A stretch of DNA of 64,000 nucleotides. Origin: Rhodanobacter lindaniclasticus (lineage in GTDB: Bacteria > Pseudomonadota > Gammaproteobacteria > Xanthomonadales > Rhodanobacteraceae). How positions within the stretch are numbered: the first letter of the stretch is position 1; every line of letters begins with the position of its first letter. The DNA lies in NCBI RefSeq assembly GCF_004799035.1, contig NZ_MWIO01000004.1:60253-124252 (forward strand), read 5' to 3'. Below the pieces are notes generated by a model, which made no database searches, was not told the DNA's origin, and saw only the letters and a list, made by a program, of their open reading frames with translations. Shown here piece by piece: positions 10,601 through 19,823 of the stretch. A program made the position numbers and the translations under genes.

Positions 10601-13523
10601 GCGCGACGACTATCCCGAGTCGCAGGTCGCGCACGTGGTGTTCGAGCCGCAGGCGGGCGAGGACGCGGCGGACGAGGACTTCGATGACGCCGACGCGACG
10701 ACTGACGGAGCGGGCATGGCCTCCATGCCGCTGGCCGCGTCGGAGCAGCCGGATGCACCTGCCGGGACCGGGCAGGACGATCACCTGCACCTGGATGCCG
10801 CTGCCGAGATGACCGCGGCGCTGCACGCGTTCGAGATCGACTCCGCCGTTGCAGCGGCCAAGGCTGCCGACGAGGCAGCCCGTCAGGCCGCCATCGAGCA
10901 GGCGGCAGCCGAACAGGCCGCCGCCGAACAAGCCGCCATGGAACGAGCGGCCGCGGAGCAGGCTGCCGCCGAGCAAGCGGCAGCGGAGCGAGCCGCCGCA
11001 GAACGGACCGCTGCCGAAAAGGCTGCGGCGGAGAAAGCTGCGGCGGAGAAAGCTGCGGCCGAGAAAGCCGCTGCCGAAAAGGCCGCGGCGGAGGCCGCCA
11101 AGGCGGCCGCCACACGCGTGGAACCGGTGTCCGCGTTCGTGCTTCCCGATGGCAGCCGCATCGACGCGGACCTGCTGGAGGTATTCATCGACGAGGCGCG
11201 CGAGATCCTCGACAGTGCCGATGGCGTGCTGGCCAAGTGGCACGCCGAGCCAGGCGAGCTTTCCTACGTCGGCGAACTGCAGCGCGACCTGCATACGCTC
11301 AAGGGTGGTGCACGCATCGCCGGGCTGGTCTCGGTGGGCGACCTCGCCCATGCGATCGAGACGGTGCTGGAAAAGCCGATTCGCGATCCCGGCAAGACGG
11401 GCACCTTGATCGGTGCACTCGAATCGAGCTTCGACCAGCTCAACGCGATGGTGCAGCGGGTATCGCAAGGGCACATGCCCGACTATCCGCAGACCGCCAT
11501 CGACCACCTGCTGGAACTCGCCGGTGCCACCACCCTGGTCGGCGATACGGTGGACGCGCCCGAGGACACGCAGGCGCCGGTGGCCGAAACGTCGCAGCCT
11601 GTCGTCCACGACGACCAGCACGGCTTGCCCGAGCTGCTGCCCGAGACGGTGCGCGAGCCGCACTCGCCGCAGGAGCAGATCCGCGTTCGCGCCGACCTGC
11701 TCGACAACCTGGTCAACCATGCCGGCGAAGTGGCGATCTATCGCTCGCGGCTGGAACAGCAGGTGGCCGGCTACCGCTTCAACCTGGTCGAGCTGGAACA
11801 GACCGTGGCACGCCTGCGCAGCCAGCTGCGCATGCTGGAAATCGAAACCGAGGCGCAGATCATCGCGCGCTTCCAGCGCGAGCATCGCGAGGCGGGTTTG
11901 ACCGCGTTCGATCCGCTCGAGCTCGACCGCTACTCGCAGTTGCAGCAGTACTCGCGTGCGCTGGCCGAGTCGGTATCCGACCTGGTGTCGATCCAGAACA
12001 TGCTGGACGAGCTGACCCGCCAGGCCGAAACCCTGCTGATCCAGCAGTCGCGCGTCAGTACCGAACTGCAGGACGGCTTGCTGCGCACGCGCATGCTGCC
12101 GTTCGACACGATGGTGCCCAACCTGCGCCGCACCCTGCGCCAGGCCGCGCAGGAAGAGCACAAGCAGGCCCAGCTGTACGTCGACGGCGCGCACGGCGAA
12201 ATGGACCGCAACCTGCTCGATCGCATCAAGGCGCCGTTCGAACACATGCTGCGCAACGCCATCGCGCACGGTATCGAGAGCCCGGCCGAACGGCGCAAGC
12301 TGGGCAAGCCCGCCGAGGGCGCGGTACGCATCAAGGTGGCCCGCGAGGCGACCGAGGTGGTGGTGCGGGTGAGCGACGACGGCCGCGGCCTCAACCGCGA
12401 GGCGATCCGCAAGCGCGGCATCGATCGCGGCATGCTGCGCCCCGAGACGCGGCCTACCGACAACCAGCTGCTGTCGCTGATTACCCAGCCCGGCTTCTCC
12501 ACTGCCAGCCAGGTCACCCAGCTGGCCGGTCGCGGCGTCGGCATGGACGTGGTTGCGAACGAGATCAAGCAGCTCGGCGGCTCGCTGTCGATCGAGTCGG
12601 AGGAAGGCCAGGGCACCACCTTCGTGCTGCGCCTGCCGTTCACCCTCGCGGTCACGCAGGCCATCCTGGTGCGCATCGGCGAGGCGACCTTCGCCATCCC
12701 GATGACCTCGGTGCAGGGCGTGGCGCGGGTCAATCCGGAAGAACTGGCCGCGTTGCTGGCCACCGACGAGCCCTCGTTCCAGCACGGCAACGAGGACTAC
12801 GGTATCCACGACTTGGCCGAACTGCTCGGGCTGCCACCCGGCCTTGCCGCCGAGGACGAGCAGCAGCCGCTGCTGCTGACCCGCGCCGGCGACCTGCGTG
12901 CGGCGATCCGTATCGACGCCGTGCTCGGCTCGCGCGAGATCGTGGTCAAGTCGGTTGGTCCGCAGATCAGCTCGGTACCGGGTCTGCTCGGCGCCACCAT
13001 CATGGGCGACGGTTCGGTGCTGATCATTCTCGACCTGGCGCCGCTGGTGCGCCACGGCATGATCCGTCGCGAGCAGCGTCTTGCCGAAGGCCTCAGCGCA
13101 GTGGAAGCGCCGGTCATCGAGGAAGTGCAGGTGCGTCCGCTGGTGATGGTGGTCGACGATTCGATCACCATGCGCAAGGTCACCGGCCGCGTGCTGGAGC
13201 GCCACGAGTACGAGGTCAGCACGGCCAAGGACGGTGTCGATGCACTGGAGAAACTGCACGAGCGCGTGCCCGACCTGATGCTGCTGGACATCGAGATGCC
13301 GCGCATGGACGGCTACGAGTTGGCGACCCACATGAAGGCCGACCCGCGGTTGCGCGACGTGCCGATCATCATGATCACCTCGCGCAGCGGCGACAAGCAC
13401 CGCCAGCGCGCGTTCGACATCGGCGTGGACCGCTACCTCGGCAAGCCGTACCAGGAGGCGGAACTGCTGCTGCAGATTGCCGAGGTGCTGGAGCAACGTG
13501 CCGCGGAGCCGATTCATGACTGA
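7614..13523 (+). CDS. chpA: Hybrid sensor histidine kinase ChpA/PilL with multiple Hpt domains and a C-terminal receiver
   Basis: 1969-residue CheA-type hub of the pilus chemosensory system. Candidate phospho-transfer histidines are H54 (QVHGTLKMVEL, divergent), H728 (FHTLKGSGRLVG), H919 (VHTLHGAIAMVD) and H1227 (LHTLKGGARIAG). The last is closest to the kinase core, whose N-box HMLRNAIAHGIES lies near residue 1542. A CheW-like domain follows at about 1660-1810, then a receiver with Asp1892 in LLDIEMPRMDG. Residues about 1079-1167 form an Ala/Glu-rich repeat of AAEQAAAEKA type, probably a helical linker. Pseudomonas ChpA is larger and has more Hpt-like modules. The stop overlaps the start of the CheB-like gene by eight bases. 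Confidence 0.94.
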   Translation: MRLQDHIDFTTLQWVKPELDDTLSIAREALESYVDNPGKRDFMRTCTDHLHQVHGTLKMVELYGAAAVTAEMEALVGALLNDQVVQREEAYAALMRGLMQLPDYLERLSSGHRDVPVVLLPLLNDLRATRGLEPLPESSMFHPNLDAFLPEQAPAAMSEAYAAAHRVELAGLRLRFQHQLLAWFRGQDAAQQLVAMRKTLLAITARCYHVHGRRLWWIAAGVLEGLEQGMLKGHAAEVRQLIGKVDRNIRLLIEHGENALRASDADEVACKLLYIVAQAKQRSPHMELLRSTYALDSLLPDAGELEHARGSMAGHNRALLDSVSRALKDDLLRVKEALDLFLREQDGDPAQLAAQGEVLERVGDTLGMLALAVPRRVVGEQRRVLDEIANRLRPADEETLLDVAGALLYVEASLDDHIESLGSEGEPAAATDPTHGLPRSEALGVVSTLMQEAIGNTGKVKDAIVAFVESGWQHDRLAGAPQLMDEVAGAMRMLSSPRPAELAQGVGRFIDYELLQDRRVPSGAQMDHLADALAALEYYLEAAREHRGGLEHILDVAEHSLAQLGYWPVPAQRAVVEPATPAAETTAPEQPEDEPHPDLSETVSMLPGADLGSLFIGDTQASGEASHDLGGLRLAETGAPAGPDVAASQAGEDWIEVEEEIVEQVPVADPLAANTRFNADAEGIDDDIRDIFLEEMQEEIDNLAVAQKDWLADPAQTPALVGIRRSFHTLKGSGRLVGAGVLGEFAWKVEDMLNRVLDHTIGPDQNVQDVVRHAIDALPQLLAALKGEGDPQAPLSAIMQAAERLASGQPARVEDFMSRGTETVTRTVVRRVPRAAVEAADVPRASLTDADVASASAAAEPAATEPESLVDMPAMPPIDPVLLEILRSEVAQYLQTIRAAIQRSEGALPVSEELLRAVHTLHGAIAMVDIPLLTQLLSPLEGLFKRLRASSEPLSPLGVRLLGQAADVVDQVMTQFDAPASQLPKVDALTAQITEMRDDYPESQVAHVVFEPQAGEDAADEDFDDADATTDGAGMASMPLAASEQPDAPAGTGQDDHLHLDAAAEMTAALHAFEIDSAVAAAKAADEAARQAAIEQAAAEQAAAEQAAMERAAAEQAAAEQAAAERAAAERTAAEKAAAEKAAAEKAAAEKAAAEKAAAEAAKAAATRVEPVSAFVLPDGSRIDADLLEVFIDEAREILDSADGVLAKWHAEPGELSYVGELQRDLHTLKGGARIAGLVSVGDLAHAIETVLEKPIRDPGKTGTLIGALESSFDQLNAMVQRVSQGHMPDYPQTAIDHLLELAGATTLVGDTVDAPEDTQAPVAETSQPVVHDDQHGLPELLPETVREPHSPQEQIRVRADLLDNLVNHAGEVAIYRSRLEQQVAGYRFNLVELEQTVARLRSQLRMLEIETEAQIIARFQREHREAGLTAFDPLELDRYSQLQQYSRALAESVSDLVSIQNMLDELTRQAETLLIQQSRVSTELQDGLLRTRMLPFDTMVPNLRRTLRQAAQEEHKQAQLYVDGAHGEMDRNLLDRIKAPFEHMLRNAIAHGIESPAERRKLGKPAEGAVRIKVAREATEVVVRVSDDGRGLNREAIRKRGIDRGMLRPETRPTDNQLLSLITQPGFSTASQVTQLAGRGVGMDVVANEIKQLGGSLSIESEEGQGTTFVLRLPFTLAVTQAILVRIGEATFAIPMTSVQGVARVNPEELAALLATDEPSFQHGNEDYGIHDLAELLGLPPGLAAEDEQQPLLLTRAGDLRAAIRIDAVLGSREIVVKSVGPQISSVPGLLGATIMGDGSVLIILDLAPLVRHGMIRREQRLAEGLSAVEAPVIEEVQVRPLVMVVDDSITMRKVTGRVLERHEYEVSTAKDGVDALEKLHERVPDLMLLDIEMPRMDGYELATHMKADPRLRDVPIIMITSRSGDKHRQRAFDIGVDRYLGKPYQEAELLLQIAEVLEQRAAEPIHD

Positions 13524-15405
13524 TACGCCACCCGCGGTCGCCCTGCTGTTCGACGACAGCGAACTTGGTGGGCAGTTGCGTGATGCGTTGCACGAGCGTG
13601 GTGCTCGCATCGTCCACGAAGGCGGCGTGGCCGGACTGAGCCGCGAACTGCTGCAACAGGTGGGTGCGGACGTGCTGGTGATCAACCTGGACGACGGCGC
13701 CGACGATGCGCTCGACCAGTTGTACGACATCATCGACGGCGACCGGCCGCGCGTGGTGTTCAACGATGCCCAGGCCAGCCGTGCGCTGGATGGCTGGGAC
13801 CGTGCGCGCTGGGCGCGCCATCTGGCGGTGAAGGTGCTGGCGGTGGGCGACATCGATCCGCCCCGCCCGGAGCACGCGCGCGAGATCCAGGTTGCCCCCG
13901 CGGCCGCCGCGCCGGTGCCGGCCGAGGCCGTTGGCCGCGCCGCGATCGACGAGTCCGCAGCCGTCCCCTCTCCGGATGAGGACGATATTGACGCGCCGAG
14001 CACGGAGGATGCGCTGACGCCTGCCGTGTCAATCGAGTCGCCGCCTGCCGATGAGTCGCTGCACGCCGTGGCCGCCGACGAGGACGTTTTCGACGCCGGT
14101 CTCGGCATGGATGATGCCCCCGCCCCGCTGGTCGATGACATCGATGCGACAGCGGACGCAAGCCTGAGCGCGGAATCGGACGAGCTGGCTGCCGAACTCG
14201 AGATCGAGATGGCGACGGACGCCGGCGCAACCGCGGAACCGGACGATCTGGCTGCCGACATCGAGGTCGAGGTGGAGGCAGGTGCCGGCTTGCCCGCAGA
14301 GTCGGATGACCTGGCTGCCGAACTCGAGGCGTTGCTCGCCTCCGGCGAGTTGCCGGGCGGAGAGGACGATGAACCAGTGGGTTCGGGTTTGCGCTTCACT
14401 GGCGACGAGGATCTGCCGGCGCTGCACGATGGTGATTTCGGCCCGCTGGAGCCGGATGACCTCGATGGCGATGTCCCGCCGGGCGTGGGTGAAGCCGCGC
14501 CTGCCGCCCCCGAGGATCCGCACCTGTCGGCGCTGGCCGACTCGGACTTGACCCTCGAGCCGGCCGCCGCTGCCGAGCCTGTTCCGCCTGCGGCATCGAC
14601 GCCGGTGCGTGCGCCGGACAGCTGGGCCCTGCTGGACGACGAGGCGCCGCAGGATGCCGGCGAGAAGCCCGATGCGGCGGCGTTCGGCATCGAGAAGCTC
14701 AGCGCGGCGGAGTTCCTGGCGCCAGATGTCGAGCAGGTCGCCCCCGACCTGGAGCCGACGATGAGCCTGGAACTGGTGTCGATGGAAGAGGCGGTGGCAC
14801 CGCAGGCTTTCGTGCCGGATCACGAGATGGTGCTGGACGAGCTCGGCTCCGCGCTCAGCCGGATCGTGATGCTCGGCGCCTCGGTCGATGGCGTCGAATC
14901 GGTCCGCGAGTTCCTGGGCGCGCTGCCCGCCACTACCCGCCTGACCTTCCTGCTTACCCAACACCTGGGTGGCCAGTCGGACCGGGACGTGCTCGAGCGT
15001 TTTGCCGGGCATGGCCCGCTGCCGGTGCGTCTGGCCGAGCCCGGGCGCCGGGTCGGCATGGGCGAGGTGTTGATGGTGCCCGCCGGCCAGCAGGTCCGGC
15101 TGCGCCGCGATGGGAGCGTGGAGCTGCTGGCGGACGCCGCGGAGGAACCGTCGATCGACGCCAGCCTGAGCATGGCGGCGAACGGTTTCGGCCGCGATGC
15201 CGTGGCGATCGTCTTTGCCGGGCGTGGCAACGATGCGATCGCCGGTTCGCAGGCGATCCATGATCGGGGTGGCCAGGTCTGGGTCGAAGCGTCGTCCGGG
15301 GAACATTTCGCCGACATGGTCAGCGGGATCTTCGCCGAGCGGCTGGTCAGTTTCTCCGGTACGCCGTCCGAATTGGCGGCGCACCTGATCGAGGTGTTTC
15401 CATGA
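13516..15405 (+). CDS. chpB: CheB-like protein-glutamate methylesterase ChpB with pseudo-receiver and acidic linker
   Basis: Expected to demethylate PilJ. Residues 1-125 resemble a receiver only loosely. Residues about 130-420 are an acidic, Ala/Glu/Asp-rich linker with repeats around ESDDLAAELE. The C-terminal 200 residues match the CheB esterase. The triad can be placed as S456 (GASVDG), H483 (LLTQHLG) and D573 (AGRGNDAIAG), with spacings close to Salmonella CheB (S164-H190-D286). The start ATG 13516 overlaps the chpA end by eight bases. The product is 629 residues, about 80 percent longer than classical CheB because of the linker. Confidence 0.85.
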   Translation: MTDTPPAVALLFDDSELGGQLRDALHERGARIVHEGGVAGLSRELLQQVGADVLVINLDDGADDALDQLYDIIDGDRPRVVFNDAQASRALDGWDRARWARHLAVKVLAVGDIDPPRPEHAREIQVAPAAAAPVPAEAVGRAAIDESAAVPSPDEDDIDAPSTEDALTPAVSIESPPADESLHAVAADEDVFDAGLGMDDAPAPLVDDIDATADASLSAESDELAAELEIEMATDAGATAEPDDLAADIEVEVEAGAGLPAESDDLAAELEALLASGELPGGEDDEPVGSGLRFTGDEDLPALHDGDFGPLEPDDLDGDVPPGVGEAAPAAPEDPHLSALADSDLTLEPAAAAEPVPPAASTPVRAPDSWALLDDEAPQDAGEKPDAAAFGIEKLSAAEFLAPDVEQVAPDLEPTMSLELVSMEEAVAPQAFVPDHEMVLDELGSALSRIVMLGASVDGVESVREFLGALPATTRLTFLLTQHLGGQSDRDVLERFAGHGPLPVRLAEPGRRVGMGEVLMVPAGQQVRLRRDGSVELLADAAEEPSIDASLSMAANGFGRDAVAIVFAGRGNDAIAGSQAIHDRGGQVWVEASSGEHFADMVSGIFAERLVSFSGTPSELAAHLIEVFP

Positions 15406-15935
15406 GTGATCCGTTGCCGCGTGAAATCCGCTGCGTGCTGGTGCCGGTCGGCGAAGCGCGCATGCTGCTGCCCAATGCCACGATCGCGGAGGTGGTCACG
15501 CACAGTGCGCCCGAGCCGATCGAAGGCGCACCGCACTGGCTACTGGGCCGCATCGCCTGGCGCGGCTGGCGGGTGCCGCTGGTTTCGTTCACGCGGCTGG
15601 CCGGTACCGAGGACGGCGACAGCGAACTGGTCGTGCGCGTGGCCGTGCTCAAGGCCCTGGGTGGCGATCCGCGATTGCCGTTCATCGCGGTGCAGACCCA
15701 GGGGTTCCCCCGCCTGACCACGCTGAATTCCGAGCTGATCATTCCAACGCACGATGGCAAGGGCCTGCCCGACGGCGTTCGCGCGCACGTGCTGGTGCGC
15801 GACGACGTGGCGATGATCCCTGACCTGGAATGGATCGAGGCGAACCTGCTCGACCTGCTCGACGCCGGCCACGCCGATCCCGGTGCCGACGAGGTGGGCA
15901 TCGGCTCGCCGGATGTGTCCGGCACGCTGCACTGA
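15402..15935 (+). CDS. chpC: Second CheW-like adaptor, ChpC
   Basis: 177-residue CheW-domain protein closing the Chp operon. The core contains HWLLGRIAWRGWRVPLVSFTRL, the usual CheW strand pattern. In Pseudomonas, ChpC is thought to link extra receptors to ChpA. The ATG overlaps the chpB stop by ATGA, so the two are coupled. A 10-bp hairpin just downstream (15942-15967) probably ends the transcript. Confidence 0.88.
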   Translation: MSDPLPREIRCVLVPVGEARMLLPNATIAEVVTHSAPEPIEGAPHWLLGRIAWRGWRVPLVSFTRLAGTEDGDSELVVRVAVLKALGGDPRLPFIAVQTQGFPRLTTLNSELIIPTHDGKGLPDGVRAHVLVRDDVAMIPDLEWIEANLLDLLDAGHADPGADEVGIGSPDVSGTLH

Positions 15936-15941
15936 TCGGGC

Positions 15942-15967
15942 CCGCGGGCGCCACTTTGCGCCCGCGG
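15942..15967 (+). terminator. GC-rich hairpin after the pil-chp operon
   Basis: Perfect inverted repeat CCGCGGGCGC / GCGCCCGCGG with a 6-base loop CACTTT, six bases past the chpC stop. There is no T-run, so termination is inferred from stem strength and position. Confidence 0.5.
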
Positions 15968-16117
15968 TGCGGCCTTCGAACCTTTGCCGCCAGGTTCCCG
16001 CCGCAGAAAATTGACGCGTTGTGCACCTGGTTCTGAGCATCGTTCGCTGCGGCGAACTCGCTCCCGGCGCCGGGCAGGGGACTCGCCTGCCAAGTCTGTC
16101 GCCGAGGAGACATCGCC

Positions 16118-19015
16118 ATGCCGGGTTCGTGCCTGCCGTTCTCTGCCGTTTCGCGTTTCGTCCATGGCCGGTCGTCCGGCCTGTTCCTGGCAGTCGCGAT
16201 GTTCGTGCTGGCGCCGCTGGCTGCCGGCGCATCGACGTTGCAGGACACCGCCGCGCCGGCCAGCCCGTCGAGTACGCCGCCGCCGGCAAGCGCATCGAAC
16301 CCGCGCCTGCCGGTGAAGAACCTGCAGCGCGTCGTCGTCACCGGCATTCGCGGCAGCATCGAGAAATCGCTGCAGGTCAAGCGGCAGTCCAACGAGATCG
16401 TGGAGGTCGTCTCTGCCGAGGACATCGGCAAGCTGCCCGACCCGAGCATCGCCGACAGCCTGTCGCGCCTGTCCGGCCTGGCCACCCAGCGCGGGCTGGA
16501 CGGGCAGGCCAACCAGATCTCCATCCGCGGCCTGTCGCCGGATTTCACCGCCACGCTGTTGAACGGCCATGAACAGGCCTCGACCGGCGAGAACCGCGGC
16601 GTGGAATTCAACCAGTATCCGGCCGAGCTGATCAACCAGGTGGTGGTCTACAAGACACCCGACGCCAGCCTGCTCGGCCAGGGCCTGGCCGGCACCGTCG
16701 ACATGCATACCATCAAGCCGCTGGATTTCGATGGCATGAAGCTGGCCGCGAACCTGCGCGGGCAGCGCAGCAGCAACGGCTCGCTCAACCCCGGCTCCGG
16801 CGTGGGCGACTGGGGGCACCGCTTCAGCCTGTCCTGGATCGACCAGTTCTTCGACCACACGCTGGGCATCGCGCTCGGCGCGGCGCGCGAGGATGCGCCG
16901 ATCCAGCAGCGGCAGTACCAGGCCTGGTGGTGGAGCGTGGACAACGGCACCGCCGGCATCGACCAGAACTGGGGCGGGCCGCATACGCCGGGCATGCCCG
17001 ACAACGTGATCTCGCAGGAAGGCATGCAGTTGCGCGCGCTCTCGCAGGACCAGGTGCGCGATGGCGTGATGGGCGTGCTGGAGTGGGCGCCCAACGACAC
17101 CTACTACTCCACGCTGAACCTGTTCTACTCCCGCTTCGACAAGCGCTCGTACAAGAACGGCCTGCAGTGGTCCAGCAGCCCGTACGACAACGTGTCCTAC
17201 GACAATGTCGGCACCGTGCCGCTGCAGCCCTATCCGCTGGTGACCTCGGGCACGCTCATGGGCATCGCGCCGATCCTGCAGAACGGCTACAACCGCGAGC
17301 GCGACTACCTGTTCTCGGCGGACTGGAGCAACCAGATCCATTTCGGCGACGGCTGGGTCGTCAGCGGCGACGTGGCCTATTCGTCGGCGCGGGTGAAGCT
17401 GCTCGATGCCTACACTTTCACCGGCCTGCCCGGCGGCGCGCTCGGCGACGTGCAGTTCACCACCCCGCGCGATTTCGGTTTTCCCGATTTCCGCACCTCG
17501 TTCAACCCCGGCGATCCGGCCAGCCTGGTGTTCACCGACCCGGACAACTACAGCTACAACGGCCGCCAGGAATTCGACCGGCAGAAGGATCACCTGAAAT
17601 CCGCGCGACTGGCGATCTCCCATCCGCTGGGCTGGATCTTCTCCAGCGTCGATGCCGGCATCGCCTGGTCCGATCGCGAGAAGACCAAGCAGGCCGACGT
17701 GTTCTTCGCCTACCTCAACGGCAACGGTTCCGACCCCGGCACCTACGATCACGCCTTCGGCGTGCCGATCAATCCCTCGCTGCTGCGCGGCAACACCTCG
17801 CTGGGCTACGGCGGCATCGGCCCGATCGTGGACTACGACGTGCTGGCCGCGCTGGAGCAGCAGTTCTACCTCACCCAGCGCAACGGCGCGGGCGATTACG
17901 ACCGCAACTACTCGGTGCGCGAGAAAGTGCCGGTGGCCTACCTGAAGTTCAATCTCGACACCACGCTGGGCAGCATTCCCCTGCGCGGCAACGCCGGCGT
18001 GCAGGTGGTGCGCACCGAGCAATCCTCGCAGGCATTCCAGACCACCGGCAACGACAAGGTCGGCACGCTCACCGGCGGCGCCACGTACACCAAGGTGCTG
18101 CCCAGCCTCAACCTGGTGGCCGAGCTGGGCGACCAGCAGTACCTGCGCTTCGGCTTCGCCAAGACGCTGACCCGCGGGCGCATCGACGACGAAAAGGTGG
18201 CTTCGTCCGCCGCGGTCTCCGAAGTCCAGAACGGTCCCGGTGCCGGCCAGGTGCTTTGGTCGGGCAGCGGCGGCAATCCGAAGTTGCGCCCGTACATCGC
18301 CGTCGGCACCGACCTGGCGTGGGAGAAGTATTTCGACGACGCCACCTATGTCGGCGTCGACGTGTTCAACAAGAACATTCTCAACTACATCTACACCCGC
18401 ACCGTGACGGATTACGACTTCAGCGGCTACACCAACAACAACCCGCTGCTGACGCCGAGCAGCAACATCGGCACGTTCTCCACCCCGCAGAACGGCACCG
18501 GCGGCCGCATGCAGGGCGTCGAGCTGGAAGGGGCGCTGTCCGGGGCGCGGCTGTCGCCGGCGCTGGCCGGATTCGGCGTCCAGGCCAATTTCGCGCTGAC
18601 CAACAGCACCATCCCCGACAGCACCATCTCGAACATTCCGGGTGGGCCGAAATCGCTGCCGGGCCTGTCGCGCAAGACCGCCAACCTGCAGGTCTACTAC
18701 GAGGCCCACGGCTTGGCGTTGCGGATCGCCGAGCGCTACCGTTCCAGTTTCACCGGCGAGGCCGTGGCGCTGTTCGATCAGATCGGCTACACGCGCATCC
18801 GCGCCAACAAGGAAACCGACCTGCAGGCCAGCTACGAGTTTCCGGACGGGCGGCTGAAGGGCTTGTCGCTGCTGCTGCAGGTGTCCAACCTGACCAACGA
18901 GCCGTTCGAGTCGGAGCAGGTCAGCGGCTTGCCGAACAGCGTGGAGGTAGCGCGTCCGCTGGAGTACGACACCTGGGGGCGCACCGTGCTGCTCGGCGTC
19001 AACTACGCCTTGTAG
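16118..19015 (+). CDS. TonB-dependent outer-membrane receptor (TIGR01782-like)
   Basis: 965-residue receptor of the large Xanthomonas/Caulobacter type. A long N-terminal signal sequence ends near AAGASTLQ. It is followed by a Pro/Ala-rich stretch, the TonB-box-like VVVTG and a plug domain (EDIGKLPDPSIADSLSRLSG, ISIRGL). A barrel rich in alternating aromatic strands runs to the C-terminus, which ends in GVNYAL. ATG 16118 has a good GAGGAGA ribosome site. Members often import oligosaccharides or other plant-derived compounds, but no substrate-specific gene sits beside it. It converges on rsmE with only six bases between. Confidence 0.9.
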   Translation: MPGSCLPFSAVSRFVHGRSSGLFLAVAMFVLAPLAAGASTLQDTAAPASPSSTPPPASASNPRLPVKNLQRVVVTGIRGSIEKSLQVKRQSNEIVEVVSAEDIGKLPDPSIADSLSRLSGLATQRGLDGQANQISIRGLSPDFTATLLNGHEQASTGENRGVEFNQYPAELINQVVVYKTPDASLLGQGLAGTVDMHTIKPLDFDGMKLAANLRGQRSSNGSLNPGSGVGDWGHRFSLSWIDQFFDHTLGIALGAAREDAPIQQRQYQAWWWSVDNGTAGIDQNWGGPHTPGMPDNVISQEGMQLRALSQDQVRDGVMGVLEWAPNDTYYSTLNLFYSRFDKRSYKNGLQWSSSPYDNVSYDNVGTVPLQPYPLVTSGTLMGIAPILQNGYNRERDYLFSADWSNQIHFGDGWVVSGDVAYSSARVKLLDAYTFTGLPGGALGDVQFTTPRDFGFPDFRTSFNPGDPASLVFTDPDNYSYNGRQEFDRQKDHLKSARLAISHPLGWIFSSVDAGIAWSDREKTKQADVFFAYLNGNGSDPGTYDHAFGVPINPSLLRGNTSLGYGGIGPIVDYDVLAALEQQFYLTQRNGAGDYDRNYSVREKVPVAYLKFNLDTTLGSIPLRGNAGVQVVRTEQSSQAFQTTGNDKVGTLTGGATYTKVLPSLNLVAELGDQQYLRFGFAKTLTRGRIDDEKVASSAAVSEVQNGPGAGQVLWSGSGGNPKLRPYIAVGTDLAWEKYFDDATYVGVDVFNKNILNYIYTRTVTDYDFSGYTNNNPLLTPSSNIGTFSTPQNGTGGRMQGVELEGALSGARLSPALAGFGVQANFALTNSTIPDSTISNIPGGPKSLPGLSRKTANLQVYYEAHGLALRIAERYRSSFTGEAVALFDQIGYTRIRANKETDLQASYEFPDGRLKGLSLLLQVSNLTNEPFESEQVSGLPNSVEVARPLEYDTWGRTVLLGVNYAL

Positions 19016-19021
19016 CGCGGC

Positions 19022-19771
19022 TCATCCGCCGGCGGTCGCGAGGTCACCGTGGCAGGCCTGCAAGGCGCTGAGTGCTGCCAGGCCGGCCGTCTCGGTGCGC
19101 AGGATGCGCGGCCCCAGGCGCAGGCCGTGGAAGCCGTGCTGCGCCAGCGCGCGGGTGTCGGTCTCGCCGAGGCCACCCTCCGGGCCGATCACCAGCACGC
19201 CGCCGGCGGCGCAGAAGCGCAGCGCGCCGATGGTTTTTTCAGCTTGCGGCAGCAGGGCCAGTCGCAGCGCGCCGTCATCAGCCAACCCGCCCAGCCATGC
19301 CGCCAGCGGCTGGATCGGCGCGATGCGCGGGATGCGTGCGCGGCCGCTCTGTTCGCAGGCGCTGATCGCCACCGACTGCCAGTGCGCCAGCCGCTTGGCG
19401 GCCCGCTCCGCGTCCAGGCGCACTTCCGAGCGTTCGGTCAGCAACGGCACGATGCCGGCCACGCCCAGCTCGGTGGCCTTCTGCACGATCAGGTCCATCT
19501 TGTCGCCGCGCGCGATGCCCTGGGCGAGCAGCAGCGGCAGGGGCGACTCGTTGTGCACGGGCTCGCGGGCAGCCACCTGCACCCGCACCGTGCGCTTGTC
19601 GATTGCGGCGATGGTGGCCGCATAGTCGCAGCCGTCACCATTGAACAACACCAGTGGCGCACCCGCAGGCAGCCGCAGCACCCGCGTGGCGTGTTCGGCC
19701 GCATCCGGTGGCAGCACGAATTCGGCGCCCACGGCAAAGGGGAGGTCGGCGTGAAGTCGGATGGTGCGCAT
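19022..19771 (-). CDS. rsmE: 16S rRNA (uracil1498-N3)-methyltransferase
   Basis: SPOUT methyltransferase that modifies U1498 of 16S rRNA using SAM. The 249 residues show the N-terminal PUA-like part (HATRVLRLPAGAPLVLFNGDG) and GIARGDKMDLIVQKATELGV. The knotted SAM site is VLVIGPEGGLGETD plus LRLGPRILRTETAGLAAL. Length is normal. The next gene upstream on the same strand is bioA, ending 52 bases away. Confidence 0.95.
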   Translation of the reverse strand: MRTIRLHADLPFAVGAEFVLPPDAAEHATRVLRLPAGAPLVLFNGDGCDYAATIAAIDKRTVRVQVAAREPVHNESPLPLLLAQGIARGDKMDLIVQKATELGVAGIVPLLTERSEVRLDAERAAKRLAHWQSVAISACEQSGRARIPRIAPIQPLAAWLGGLADDGALRLALLPQAEKTIGALRFCAAGGVLVIGPEGGLGETDTRALAQHGFHGLRLGPRILRTETAGLAALSALQACHGDLATAGG

Positions 19772-19823
19772 GCGTCAGGGCCGCAAAAGTCCAAGCATAA
19801 CGGAGCGTGCGCGCAGCGTTCGG

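Noticed and set aside
10850..11115. Short near-repetitive units that look like a tandem repeat or CRISPR-like array
   Set aside because: They are in-frame codons for the Ala/Glu/Gln-rich linker of ChpA, without spacers.
9408..14690. Very long minus-strand open frame (about 1760 codons) opposite chpA and chpB
   Set aside because: It is the mirror of GC-rich codon bias in chpA/chpB; the translation is low-complexity and His/Arg/Gln-rich, while the plus strand encodes clear CheA and CheB domains.
16011..16036. TTGACG as a -35 box for the TonB receptor gene
   Set aside because: No acceptable -10 hexamer at 16-19 bases downstream.
15347..18709. Minus-strand open frame of about 1120 codons opposite chpC and the TonB receptor
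   Set aside because: It spans two real genes on the other strand and has no recognisable domain or ribosome site.
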